A DNA stretch of 64,000 nucleotides from Phanerodontia chrysosporium (lineage: Eukaryota; Basidiomycota; Agaricomycetes; Polyporales; Phanerochaetaceae): positions 51,112-115,111 of the forward strand of contig MJGA01000052.1 in the NCBI GenBank assembly GCA_001910725.1, given 5' to 3'. The notes below the pieces were generated by a model. It did not search any database. It was not told where the DNA came from and saw only the letters and a program-made list of their open reading frames with translations. Position 1 is the first letter of the stretch. Every line of letters begins with the position of its first letter. The translations under genes were made by a program, and so were the position numbers. Shown piece by piece: positions 1 through 11,570 of this stretch.

Positions 1-1205
1 GATGGTTTGTCTCGCTATTTTGGAGCCAACGGACCGCTATCAAAGTGTACCTTTGAGCAACTCTACGCCGCAGGCGAGAGGATCTATCAGCGGTACATAA
101 CCAACACGGCATCTGAAGACTGCCAAAGCCATAGACATTGGACGCCAGATGCTTATGGACAACACACTCAAGCCTCCTCCTCCTCTGACGCGTCGAGTTC
201 ACTACCAACACCACCTCCAACTCCTCAGGGATCTTCCACCCCTCTTCCCGCCTTGGATTCACCTGTAAACAGAACCAGCGGTGGAGCGCACAATAGACGC
301 ACCAAGAAGGTCAATCAACCTGCTGTATATGAGAGCGCCACCTGGACTGGCGATACTGTGCTCAACAACAACATCAATTTCTTGCGCATGTCCTTTTCCT
401 TCTTTGAGTTCTCCAATGCTGGAGCAGAGGGCGACATTGGCCGAGTGTATGAGATGATGAAGGTGCGTCAGCTAAACCCCTCGTCGCATGTCTCAATGCT
501 CACCGTCAGACTTACGGATAGATTTGGCGTTTCTCCTTCTGGGGAGCTGGTTGCACCAACTACAGAAACGAGCTATTGGAGCTTGCCTGCAATTTCCTCT
601 ACGAATTCTGCCAGAAGATGAGGCAGGTATTCATGGAGAATTGGCTCGTCAACCCGTCCGGCCGCGCTGGTCATTGGCACGAGTTCGACTTGCTTCTCGA
701 GCACTACAATTTCTGGATCAAGCTGTTCTATAACGTGAAAAGCCTTGACTTCGACTCACCATTTCTCCGCGATTGCGTCAGCTTGAACCTCCGTGGGTTC
801 AATCTTCTTCGCGACAAGCTACGCGACTGGTTTGATATTGCCAAGGCTAGCTGTCGCCACGCTGATGCGAAGATGGCTGCAGACATCAACAAGCTGGGAA
901 TGCACTATCGAACGGACAAGGTTTTGGTTTTCGTGAAGGGGCGCACCCAACCTTACACGGCGCCGAACGAGTTCAAGGACGGGTATGATAAGCTAGTCAG
1001 TGGCCAGCTCGATACATTCATTCAGCGCACCACTCGCGACACACTCCATGACATGTCTGCGGAAGGAGATCGCCCTCCTGAAGCAGGAGAGAATGTCGAT
1101 GTCGACGAGGGTCTCAGTCGCTTACCTGCAAACCCACTGGTCTTCGCTGATGGAGTTGGAAGCATGAGTGAATTCAATCTCGGTGATGGCTATGCGATGT
1201 CTTAG
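1..1205 (+). CDS. DUF6589 domain protein, 3' part (5' end outside window)
   Basis: The visible part reads in from the left edge. Exon 1 ends at 462, a 59-nt intron (463-521, GTGCGT donor, TAG acceptor) follows, and exon 2 runs 522-1205. Joined this way the frame gives IWRFSFWGAGCTNY just before NELLELACNFLYEF, a pattern I recognise from DUF6589 proteins that are abundant in Agaricomycetes; the later 'NWLVN..G..GH..E.DLLLEH' stretch also fits. Function is unknown. A Ser/Pro/Thr-rich low-complexity stretch (about codons 55-90) precedes the conserved part. The gene ends 35 bp from the convergently transcribed helicase gene. Family recognition is from memory of sequence patterns and was not searched. 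Confidence 0.65.
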
Positions 1206-1240
1206 GTACGTGTACAGAATTCTACGGGATTGTATTGAGC

Positions 1241-3295
1241 CTACTCATGACGTGCTTTCTTCGTCGCAGAGGTGAAATCATCACTCCCGCGCTTGTGAAT
1301 TCGAGGATCTTGCACCTGCGGGGTCGAAGTCGGGACAGCAGGGTTACCCGGTAGTTTCAGAACAAGCCGTGGACGGAAACTGCCGTGTGGTGCGTTCAAA
1401 GACGACGAGGACTGAGGGACAAGGGGCAGATTCGTCTCTTGTGGCGGCAGGACGAGAGGCTTCGAGTCAGACTCAGATGCGGGGGCTGTCACGGATTCGT
1501 ATGCACGCTCGCTGATGATTGAGCACAATGTAACCAGGATTTGAGTCAGAAACTTGTACAGGGTGCTGCCGTGCGAGTTGAGGTATTTCCATGATACCAT
1601 GACCTTCTTGAACGTCTCATACGTTGAACAGATATGAGCCTTCTCCTGAAGACGTGTGATCAAGTATGCAGGGAGGAAGACGTTGGATGGGCGATCGCTT
1701 CCGATAGGTCGCATGAGCCGCCATTGGGTTATCCGCCATTCAGTGAGCATCTTCTGAAGAGAGTACTTATGATGCCGTTCGAGAGGTGGGTACGTGCCGT
1801 CTGATCGTGGCAAGGAGCTCCGCGGAGTAGTAGCCAGAGCCTTTCGGCGAGCGATGTGCTGAGCAATTGTCGCTCTATCTTTCGAAGCCTCTGGCTCGGG
1901 ATGGTGAAAGTGGCAGCATTGCGCAGGTAAAGTTGGGCGTACTTCACGGTTGTGGTCGAGATCGACTTCACGTGGGCAACGGGGATTCGTACGGTGCGGT
2001 TGGCAGGCATTGAACCACTCGTGGATCACTTCAGGCAGTTTGGCTCGACGTGCTTCGTCCTCCTTGTCCTGGTCTGTCTTGATATCCTCAGGTGGGCGAT
2101 CACAGACCCAAGCAGGTGCGAAGGTATAGACAACTGCGGTGGAGCCATCTCTTCCAGCCCTACAGAACTCTTGTTTCATCCTGGCGTAGGAGCCGTGTTC
2201 ATCAAAGGTTATAGCTATCTTGACATTGCGAATGTCGACGCCGTACGTACACGTTTCCGTGCAGACACCAATGCGAAGGTGACCTTCTTCCATGTCATGC
2301 TTGAATTGTACGCGATAGGACTGGGGACAGACAGAATTGCAGAGCTTAATGAGCGATAGACGATTCGGGATCGAAGCAGGAATCAATTCGTCCAGGAAAG
2401 ACATGACACGGAAGCCGAGCTCGATAGTGCGGCAGAATATGAGAGTCGTAGGGATATCCGCAGCAGCCTTCATGTCGTTTGGGATGAGAAAAGCGAGATC
2501 ATAGAATTCGTAATCGGATACAGGGTGTTCCAAGAAGCGGGCGATGTACTTCAGATGCGGGCGGTCGACAGAGTAGCGTGCATCGATGTAGTTACCGGGT
2601 TGAAAGCCTAGATCCCGAGCGATAGACAGAGACTCTGAGGGAGTAGCAGTACCAGTGAAAGCTGACCAGACAGTTGTCGAGGGAAGGCGAGGACGCATGA
2701 CCCTCATGGCTCGGTACTCAGCCTTCCAGACAGACGGATCGTTGGCGTTGAGCAAGTGAGCTTCGTCCACAGAGAACCAGCGGATGTAGGGCCGAGTTTC
2801 CTTGGTGAGAATACTCTTTCGAAAGCGTTCGCCGCTTAGCATCCATGGAGTCATGACAGCGACGCGAATGCCTTTTGCAGCGGTGATTTCGCGGAACAGA
2901 TCCCGTGACTGGCTTTGCGCAGCGCGCAGCGTGTCCTCGTTAATCGCGAGGGCAAACAGCCCGTAACGCTTCAAGCTGTCTGCCTATGATATATCAAATG
3001 AGCCTTGATGGACGGTCCAACAGACTTCGACGGCAAATACCTGCTGCTCAGTAAGGATTTTGGACGGAACAATGACAATTCCAATCCCCGCCTCATGACG
3101 CTCTTGAGCAACCAGCATCGGCGCAGCGTACAGTGCAGTTTTTCCTGAGCCGGAAGCAGAGACGAGGAAGACGTCACGACCGTTCACGAGGTCTTCACCA
3201 TGGGCGAGCTGGAACTGCCTCGGCGTGTCGATACCGCATTTGAGATAAACTTTGAGTAATAAGGAGCGTTGAGGGGACTCGGAGTGTGTCTCCAT
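1241..3295 (-). CDS. RecQ-like DEAH-box DNA helicase
   Basis: Two exons: start ATG at 3295, intron 3040-2984 (57 nt, in phase 0), stop at 1241. Helicase motifs are in order: motif I SASGSGKT, motif II VDEAHLLN, motif III FTGTATPS, and motif VI with CRAGRDG. This order and the RAGRDG motif are typical of RecQ-family superfamily 2 helicases, which unwind DNA 3'-5' using ATP. After motif VI there is no clear RQC or HRDC domain; instead there is a basic, Pro/Ser-rich tail of about 250 residues. This is like the many short RecQ-like helicases of basidiomycete genomes, some of which are telomere-linked or transposon-associated. Whether this is a host gene or part of a mobile unit with the neighbouring DUF6589 gene cannot be decided here. 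Confidence 0.75.
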
Positions 3296-3606
3296 AAATA
3301 TTCGCGGTCGTACAGGCAAGGATTAGGGTATAATTATGGTGATTATGGTGCAAGGTACAGGACACGAACGCGAGCCCCGCTCTGCGCGTAAAGGGACTGA
3401 TCACGTGTATGCGGAGTTTGGTCGGCATACTCGGCGTCCGCGTCGAATTCAAGGTCCGCGGACCTCCCCTAGGGACCCCCGAAGGACGAGCTAGCCTACG
3501 GCGAGGCGGGGGGCAGGCTGGCATATGCATGGTTGTCGTGCACGGGGCGGTGCGTCGCCTCGTCTCTCTCTAGTTTACCACCATCTAGTCATCCCACTGT
3601 CGACCC
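3296..3606. promoter_or_regulatory. Divergent intergenic region, helicase / NACHT gene
   Basis: 311 bp between the helicase start (minus) and the NACHT gene start (plus). It must hold both promoters. I see no convincing TATA box; a CT-rich stretch (ctcgtctctctctag) lies about 35 bp before the NACHT ATG, as is common in fungal promoters. Confidence 0.4.
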
Positions 3607-5709
3607 ATGGGCTCCCGTTCACAGCATAAGCCCGGCGACGTCGTCCTTGATCACATTCCTCCAGTGCTCGAGTTCGCGAAAGCGGCCCTAGAACTCGCTC
3701 CCGTGCCCGGGCTCCCTCTTATCATCGACGCCCTTTCTGATATCGTCGCACGGGTGAAGGTGAGTACCCCTGCCAGGCATGAAATGAGGAGCACCTGAAC
3801 GCCATCTGCTGTCGTGCAGGACGCCCGCGCCAACAGCGAGGCCGCCACGGCGTTCTTCGCCAAGGCCAAAGAGCTGCACACTGTTGTTTTTGAGATGGTG
3901 AAACAGGCAACAGCTAGTGGGGGCGACCTGTCTGAACTTCAATCTCGGCTAGACCAGCTCTTGAGGTAGGATCGAGTTCTACCCCGGATATACGACGTTG
4001 ATCATGTTACGCTGCGTGCAGTACGCTGGGTGAGCTGCGGGAGAGCGCCAACACACTCAAGGGCGGGCCTGGCTTTCGTGGACACTTGAGAAGCTTTTGG
4101 TATACGAAGCGAAACGGAGCGACCGTGGACGATATAAATCAGAGAATGGACAACGCATTGGCTGTATTCAGCGTACGCATGCGTTTTGTGAGAACAACCG
4201 TGTGACCGCGCAAGCTGAGATCCATTCACAGCTCCGTACACAGGTGTCCACAGAGATAGCCGTCATGAACGCAGGCGAGTCCTCTTTACTCTCGCTGATC
4301 GGTTGCGACTGACTTGCTCTGGGGCCTTCCTCAGAGGAACGAAGCATTCTGGAGTCCATTCCGCACTGTGACTCTGCTGGCTACCGCTCCGTCGACGAGA
4401 CCAAAAGCGGGTTCATGCAAGGGACGCGTGTCGAGCTCTTTGTCGAACTCCAGGAGTGGTGCACTACAGGCTTCCCTGCGGACAGCCCCAAGAGGCTGTA
4501 CCACCTCAGCGGCAGCGCGGGCCTCGGGAAGTCTGCCGTAGCGCACCAGCTGTGCACCCGCATCGAGAAGGTTGAATGCAAGCTGAACCTGGGCGGATCA
4601 TTCTTCTTCGTGCGCGGCAGCGGAGATCGCGAGTCTGCGCGGTCCCTCTTCCCGACCCTCGCGTATCAGCTTGCGCGGCTCCAGCCTCTCTTGCGGCCAC
4701 GCATCGTTCAGGCTGCACGGGAATACGTCAAGCACGGAACCGACCAGCAAGTGAAGATTTCGTTTGAGCGGCTGCTCCTCGAACCTCTCACGGATGCTTC
4801 AGAGAGCCGCGCGGACCACCCAGTCACATTCCTCGTCATTGACGGCCTCGACGAGTGCAAGGATCGGGAGCTCGTGCCTGAGCTTCTCTGTTGTCTCCTC
4901 GAACTTGTTCGCCGCGTGCCATGGCTCCGCCTCTTCATTGCTTCGCGGCCCGAGCCGCACATCCTTCCCATCCTCGTCTCGTCCGATAATCGTGATGTTG
5001 TCTACCATCGAAGCCTCAACGACACCAAGGAGGATTGGAAGGACGACGTCGCGCTGTTCTTGCGCGCTACTGTGCCCAAGATTGGGCGACATGGAGACTA
5101 CGTGCGTGTGAATCCCCACGTCCTCGATCGCCTCATCGCACGTGCCCAGGGCGTGTTCATCTTCGCGCGTGTTGCGGTCAGGTTCCTCGAGCAGTATGAC
5201 GACGACCCCGAGGAGCAATTCAGGTGCCTCTTCGCAACGACTGGCACCGGAATGGCGGCGCTAGACGGTCTGTACCTCCATATCCTGCGGCGGGCATTCC
5301 CTTCAGAGGACATGGTGTCCGACAGAGCGCGCCACGACCGGCTGAAGGGAGTGCTGTCTTTCATCGTGTTGCGCAAAGTGAACCTCTCCGTTGGCGCGAT
5401 CACCTTTCTGCTGGGTATCACGAAAGTGCAAGCGCTCTGGATCTTCGACAGGCTGCGCTCAGTCATGTTCGTGGGCTACGATGGGGGCTTGGTGCCGGTG
5501 CACGCCACCTTCGTCGAGTTTCTTCTCGACAAGGACCGGTGCACCGATGCCTTGTACCATGTTGACCCGGCAAAAGGGCATGCACTTCTCGCTTCAAGAT
5601 GCCTTGCAGCAGTTTCGTTTGACACCATAACACACTTCCTGCACTGCAAGAGTCAAGGCACAGAGATCTCATTTGTGGACTACATTATATATACAATTTA
5701 CTGGAACGA
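3607..5709 (+). pseudogene. NACHT/STAND (NLR-like) gene copy 1, 5' part, disrupted by retrotransposon
   Basis: Start ATG 3607; exon 1 to 3759, intron 3760-3819, then further short introns before the long exon that carries the nucleotide-binding domain. The N-terminal region (VLEFAKAALELAPVPGLP followed by helical, coiled segments) resembles the helical bundle, MLKL/HeLo-like, at the front of many Agaricomycete STAND proteins (inference). The NACHT domain shows a P-loop GSAGLGKSAVAHQLC, a Walker B LVIDGLDE, and a FIASRPEPH sensor-like motif. STAND NTPases act as signal-responsive switches, often in non-self recognition or cell death. No WD40, ankyrin or TPR repeats are seen. The frame is cut at 5709 by the Gypsy LTR and resumes at 22050, so the original gene continued directly across the insertion site. 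Confidence 0.8.
5705..5709. repeat. Target-site duplication AACGA (left)
   Basis: The five bases AACGA directly before the left outer LTR are repeated at 22050-22054 directly after the right outer LTR, as expected for Ty3/Gypsy integration. Confidence 0.95.
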
Positions 5710-6238
5710 TGTCAAGGTGCGAGAACGGAGATGGGCCGGAGAACGGAGAGCGGAGCGGAAAAGGGTCGGAGGTGGTCGGAGGTCGGAGGTCAGATGGCAG
5801 TCGGCTTCAGCCTTAAAGGGCTGCGCCCTCGGCGGTCTGCGTTGCCTGGATTTCGGAGTTGGAGATACGGAGAAGTGCAGGGTTCGGGCCCACACAGAGA
5901 TTGCGAGAAAGGATTAAGCAGAGTCGAGAAGGTACAAGGGGACCTAAGTCGATATCCGAACTGAAGAATACAAGTGCTAGCGCGTGAGCTTATATACTAC
6001 TGAGTCCGGAGTTCACGGAGATGGTCGGAGATGTACAAAACATATCATACTTCCAATCTGGGATTTGTCTCAGGAACAAAGGGGTAAAGGTTTGCGAGAT
6101 GATGAAGGCATGTGGTGAAGAAAGTCCATAGCAACCAACGGAGTCGCAAGCTCCGGATGTCCGCTTTACTCCGTAGCTTCCCTTGAACTCCGGCGTTCTC
6201 CATGAGCGGAGTAGGCTCGGAGTTTCGGCGCCATGACA
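5710..6238 (-). repeat. Outer Gypsy 3' LTR (left)
   Basis: 529 bp, TGTCA...TGACA. It matches 21521-22049 except for six transitions that I can find. The first 90 bp is a run of CGGAG-type units; I count 15 CGGAG on the plus strand and 3 on the minus strand in the whole LTR. Confidence 0.95.
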
Positions 6239-6251
6239 GTACCTCCCTCTT
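6239..6251 (-). promoter_or_regulatory. Polypurine tract of outer Gypsy element
   Basis: On the minus strand AAGAGGGAGGTAC abuts the 3' LTR. The inner element has nearly the same tract (GAAGAGGGGGTAC) in the same place. Confidence 0.8.
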
Positions 6252-6444
6252 AGGCCGAGACCTTCGAGGCCAAGTGAAAATCGCGACATCGTACGATTTC
6301 GTATTTTTGTGTCCCAACGGAATGCGGCGCTCCCCAGCAGATGAAAATTGATCGGGTATCCGGGGTTACGGGAAGGGTGCCCGGGGTACGGATTTCGGGT
6401 ATTTTAGGCTCGCGGATTCCTGGCTGGAGTTCCTCAGAACCACC

Positions 6445-7600
6445 ATGTCTTCCGAAGAGGAACAACGCCTTGAGCAGGGTGAGTATCCCGGAGTTGTCCT
6501 CCGGAGTTCCGCTGCTAACGGGTTTCGCAGAAATCCGGGAGGCCGAGGAGGAGGCCAAGAGGGCCCTCGAGGAGGCGGCGCGCAAACGGCGCGAGATCGA
6601 GCGGCGGCGCGAGGAGGCGAAGCGGAAGGCAGCGGAGGAGGAGAAGCGGAAGCGGGCGGCGGAGCTGCGGAAGTAGCGGGAGGAGAAGGAGGCGAGTGGG
6701 TCCGCGTCGGCCGCGAAGAGGAAGCGGCTGGAGGTTGCGGAGGGCTCGGCGGAGGCGGAGGCCCGGGAGCACGCGGAGGCGGAGGCAGCGAAGCAGACCC
6801 CTTGCGACTCTTGTCGCAAGTTGGGTCTGGAGTGCGAGTGGCGGGTTGGGGGGCGGGCGAAGGCCTGCCAGCCGTGTGCGGTCGCCAAGCGGCCGTGCAC
6901 GAAGGGTGGCGTCTCCGTGAGTGGAGTCGCGCCGCGGAAGAAGGCCGCGGAGAAGGGAAAGGGCCGGGTTCCGGCGACAGCGGAGGAGGTTGCGGGCTCC
7001 GAGACCAGGGCGGAGACGGGGGCGGCGTCGGCCGCGGATATAATTGCGGAGGCCTTAGGCCACCTGACGGACGCGGTGGATGACCTGACGGCGCAGGTCA
7101 AGCGCGAGGCCAAGAGCAACCGCGCTGAGTTCGCCAAGTTCGCCTACACCATGGGGGTGTTGGCGGACACGCTCTACGCCGGCCTCGCGGACCCGGACTT
7201 CGACAGCGCCCTGGTCCGGATGCAGTCCCTCGGTCCGGCGCCGGAGCCGGAGGTGGAGGTCCCGGCGGAGCAGGTGGAGGCGGTGCGGCGGGAGCTGGGC
7301 CTGATCAAGGCGGATCAGGCGAGGTGGCCCTACGAGGTCAAGAAGTGGGCCGTCCGCGTGGGGGCGATGAAGGCGGAGTTGGACGCGGCAGAGGCGGAGC
7401 GGGCCCAGGAGGGCGGAGAAAGTGGAGAAGAAGGCGGAGAAGACGAAGAAGAAGAGGAGGAAGAAGAAGAAGGGGGGCCTTTGGTGGAGGCGCAGAAGAC
7501 AGAGGGTGAGGAGGAGAGCTCGGAGGAGGGTTCGGAGTCGTCGTCGTCGGAGGAGGAGGCGGAGAAAAGTCCGGCACGGAAGAAGGCGAGGAAGGAGTAG
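6445..7600 (+). pseudogene. Antisense Zn2Cys6-cluster / coiled-coil ORF carried by outer Gypsy element
   Basis: ATG 6445; a 52-nt intron (6479-6530, GTGAGT donor, GCTAAC branch site, CAG acceptor) joins MSSEEEQRLEQ to EIREAEEEAKRALEE. A charged Glu/Lys/Arg coiled coil of about 50 residues is followed by an in-frame TAG at 6674-6676, after which the same frame stays open to 7600. The downstream part has C-x2-C-x6-C-x10-C-x2-C-x6-C (CDSCRKLGLEC ... CQPCAVAKRPC), an exact Zn2Cys6 binuclear-cluster spacing, then a helical region and an acidic Glu/Ser tail ending in a basic KKARKE. Zn2Cys6 clusters are fungus-specific DNA-binding folds. It lies between the pol 3' end and the 3' LTR, opposite to gag-pol. 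The single stop, probably from CAG, suggests a once-functional ORF. Confidence 0.75.
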
Positions 7601-7829
7601 GGGTTTTTGTTTTGTTTTATCTTATGTTTTTTTGTTTTTAATTCTATGTGATGTTTTCGGGGGATTTGTCTGTGTGAGAGTGAACGGATACGGGAGACCG
7701 GAATTAGAGACGGAGCTCGGAGACAGAGAAATCGGAGAAATCGGAGAGAGACTTGTTTTGTTTTCTCTTTTTTTTGATGTTGGTTCAAGGCGAGAGAGAG
7801 AGAGAAATGGAGAGAGAAACGGAAGGGTA
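7601..7829. other. Non-coding spacer inside outer Gypsy element
   Basis: T-rich stretches after the antisense ORF stop (7601-7650) could hold its 3' end; a GAGAGA-rich run lies at 7790-7815. No coding signal is seen. Confidence 0.4.
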
Positions 7830-10800
7830 TCATCGGGGTATGGAGTCCGAGAGTGGACCGGGCTTTTCGGGGTACCGGAGATGGAAGTCCACAATGTGTT
7901 CCTGAGCATGCTCTAGCTTGCTTGCCGGAATCCATTCGAACTCTTCGTCGGTGTTTTCATATCCTAACCAGCGGACCTTGTAGAGGAGAGGGCATCTCCG
8001 ACGCTTGTCGATCTTGGAGTCTACGATCTCAGAGATCTCGTATTCGAGGTCTCCGTCGATTTCGACCGGAGGTGGCGGAGATGTAATCCGACCTGGAATA
8101 GAGCTAGAAAGGTGAGGTTCTAACATGGATATGTGGTACACGGGGTGTACGGTGCGGAATTCGCGGGGTAGCTGCAGCGTATAGGACTGCGGGCCAACCT
8201 TTGCGATGACCTTGTAAGGGCTAAGCATTTTCTCCGCAAGCTTCGGAGATGGACGGGTAGTCCGAAAGTGCTTGGCCTTAACGAAGACCATGTCTCCGAC
8301 CTGGAGGTCAGGTGGAGGTGATCTCCGGACATCGGCGGGTCCTTGGTAGCGCTTCTGAGCTTCCGCGATCTGTGTCCGGAGCTCCGAGTGGAGCTCGTGG
8401 AGATCGACGGCAAAGTCGCGAGCGCGAGCGGACGCAATGTCACGCTCGGGGTGCACTGTGAGATTTGGGTGATAACCCTTGTTAGCGAAGAACGGAGAAA
8501 TGCCCGTCGTTGCGCTCGGGGCATTGTTGTACGCAAACTCCGCGAGCGGGAGTAACTCCGACCAGTTGTCCTGCTGGTAATTGCAGTACATCCGGAGATA
8601 CTGCTCGAGAGTCTGGTTAGTACGCTCTGTTTGTCCATCTGCCTCGGGGTGATACCCGGAGGTGTAGTGGAGCTCGATGTCCAGAGCCAGTGCCAAAGAG
8701 CGGAAAAACTGAGAGACAAATTCGGAACCTCGGTTGGAGGTGACATGCGAGGGAACTCCGTGCTTGGAGAAAACATGGAGGATGAACAACTTAGCTAGTC
8801 CCGGAGCATCAATCTCGTCGTGGGTGGGGATGAAGATTGCCTGCTTTGTGAGGCGATCCACCACTACGAGGATAGCGGAGAATCCGAAGGACTTCGGAAG
8901 ATGCTCGATGAAGTCCATGGAGATGGAGTTCCATGGCTTCTCCGGGATCGGAAGTTGCTGCAGAGTTCTGTATGGCTTATGCCGGGGCGCCTTGGATCTC
9001 CTGCAAGTCGTGCAAGACTGGCAGTAGTCCTTGACAAACCCGCGGACACCGGGCCACGTATACTCGCGTCGGAGGAGCTCGAGAGTCTTGTTAAAGCCGT
9101 AATGACCCGCGAGGGGGTGGTCATGCTTGTAACGGAGAACTCGGAGCCGGAGTTCGGGAATGTCGGGGACGTAGATGCGATTATCGAGTAGAAGTAAACC
9201 TGTATTATCAGCGGACCAGCGCGGAGGAAGCGGAGATTGGGAAAGGATAGAAGAAGCAAGGGAATCCGTAGCCAAAGCCTTACGAATATCATCGTGCAGT
9301 GTTTCCACGTCCATGATGACCACAGCCCGGAGAACCGGAGCTGCGAGGATGGTCGCTCGGAGGGATGCAGCGAGATGTTCGGAGGTGAAGATCGGCTTGT
9401 AGTTGTGCAGATTGACGTTGGCGTAGCCGTTACCTCCCTCTTTAAGGTAGACGTCCCATCGTCGAGTGAGCGCGTCGGGCTTGGTACCCAGGCGGCCGGG
9501 ACGGAAGCGAATGACCATGTTGAAGGAGTTCAGAAACTCCGACCACCGGGCTTGTCTCCGGGTCAGAAGTTTCGTCGTGGAGAAGTACTCCAGGTTCTTG
9601 TGGTCGGTGATGACGTCTATGGGGGTAGAGGAGCCTTCGAGGTAGTGCCGCCAGATGCGGAATGCCTCGAAGATGGCTAGCAACTCCTTGTCGTGAACGT
9701 CGTAGTTCAACTCCGGAGTGGAGAACGTCCGGGAATGGAACGCAAGCGGATGAACGCCGTCGTCCGTGACCATGGATAAGATGGCCGCTAGGGCATAGTC
9801 GGACGCATCGGTCTCCACGATCAACGGAGCACCGGGCTTCCACTGCGCCAGTGTCGGAGCGGACGTGAAAGCCTTTTTCAAGGTATCGAACGCCTCCTGA
9901 CACTGCGGAGTCCACTTCCACGGAGTATTCTTCCGGGTGAGACGGGTTAGCGGAACAATGATATCGGAGTAGAAAGGAATGAAGCGACGATAGAAATTTG
10001 CAAACCCTAGGAAAGACTGGATGTCCTTGACCTTCCGCGGAGTAGGCCAGTCAAGAATAATGTTGACCTTGTCCTCGGACATCGAAAGTCCGGAGGGGGA
10101 CAAGATGTATCCGAGGTACTCCACCGAGTCAGTGTGGAACTGACACTTGGGAGCCTTGGCGTAGAGGCCATGCTCGCGGAGTCTGCGGAGAACTTCGCGG
10201 ACGTGTTTCTGGTGCTCCTCCGGAGAATCGGAGTAGATGAGGATATCGTCGAGGTAGACGATAACGCATTCATCGAGCAAGTCGCGGAAAACGTCGTTCA
10301 TGAATCTCTGGAAAGCGGCAGGGGCGTTAGTAAGACCTTCGGGGATAACCAACCACTCGAATGAGCCGTAGCGCGTGCGGAATGTGGTTTTCCACTCGTC
10401 GCCCTCCACGATGCGGACCAGATGGTACGCATGGCGGAGATCTATCTTGGTGTAGATACGGGCTTTCCCCGGAGCATTCAGGAGATCGGAGATGAGGGGA
10501 AGGGGGTAGTGGTCTTTCTTAGTGATGCGATTCAGAGCGCGGAAGTCCACACAGAGGCGTAAACTTCCGTCCTTCTTCTTGACGAAGAGGATCGGAGCTC
10601 CGTGCGGAGAGGAGGACTGGCGGATAAATCCTGCGGAGAGATTCTTGTCGATGAACTCGCGGAGAGCCTGGAGTTCAGTCGGAGATAGGGAGTAGAGACG
10701 CCCCGGCGTTAGGGGCTTGTCATCTTCCAACTCGATCTTGAGGTCGTAAGGTCGGTGAGGGGGTAAAGTGTAGGCACGTTCCTCGCTGAAGACGTCGGCG

Positions 10801-11570
10801 AAGTCGTGATACTCTGGGGGAACATTGGATAAGTCGAGTGGAGGTGTCGGAGCGGGAGTAGCGGAGTCGGAGACGGCACGCAAGCGGAAGTGGAACACTT
10901 CGGAGCCGGGCAACTGCGAGGCTCGCGCGAATGCGGCTGCTCTGATGAGGGATACAAGAGGAGCTGAGCGGAGTGCAGGTGGAGTGAAATCAGAAGACTC
11001 GTCGGAAGTGGGGTATTTCTCCGGAGATATGGCCTTATCAGCCGGAGGCGGGGGAACGGAGGGGACTGCAGGCGGAAAGGTGATGGTACGGGCTGCCCAG
11101 TCAATCGACGGATTGAAGGCGGAGAGCCAGTTGAGACCTAAGACTGCAGTCGACGGAGAGTCGAGTTTAGTAACGTAGAAAGACAAATTCAGAGTGTTCC
11201 CAGTCGGAAAAGTGACCGGAAGATCAACGGAGAAGGAGATGGTCCCTGCAAGAGATCCATCGAAAAGGCGGAGCGGAAGCGGGGGAACGGACTTGAGCCG
11301 GAGATGGTGCCGCTTGGCAAAATCGAAGTCAATGAAACAATGTGAGGAGCCACTGTCTAGCAGCGCAAGAAGAGAAAGGTCGGGGGGTGCTGTTAGCGGA
11401 ACATAGAAGGAATGCGATGGAGAAAGAGCGGACGCGTTGAGACGGAGCTCCTCGGATGCACGGGAAGATTCAACGCAACTCTCGGCCCGTGCGGAGCCAC
11501 GAGAGTTGCTCAGGCTTTTGACTCCGAGCTCTGCGGAGTAGCGGAGCTCGTGGTCGTAGCCGAGCGGGCC
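7830..11570 (-). pseudogene. Outer Gypsy pol polyprotein (protease-RT-RNase H-integrase-chromodomain)
   Basis: Open from 11570 to the stop at 7830, in the -1 frame relative to gag with about 61 nt of overlap. Domains in order: aspartic protease (LLDSGSSHCFID), reverse transcriptase (YLDDILIYSD), RNase H, integrase zinc finger (HDHPLAGH ... CTTCRRSK), integrase core (SMDFIEHLP; TSNRGSEF; QTERTNQTLEQY) and a C-terminal chromodomain (LEYEISEIVDSK ... YKVRWLGYENTDEEFEWIP). The integrase core has TSNRG where the family has SDRG: the second catalytic Asp is Asn, consistent with a single G-to-A change. The RT also reads IPEGLTNAP instead of the usual xPFGLTNAP. The reading frame is long and open, but the protein is probably inactive. 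Confidence 0.92.

Noticed and set aside
510..600. Apparent frameshift or stop in the DUF6589 gene
   Set aside because: A 59-nt intron (463-521) ending in TAG restores the family pattern (IWRFSFWGAGCTNY) in frame, so no break is needed.
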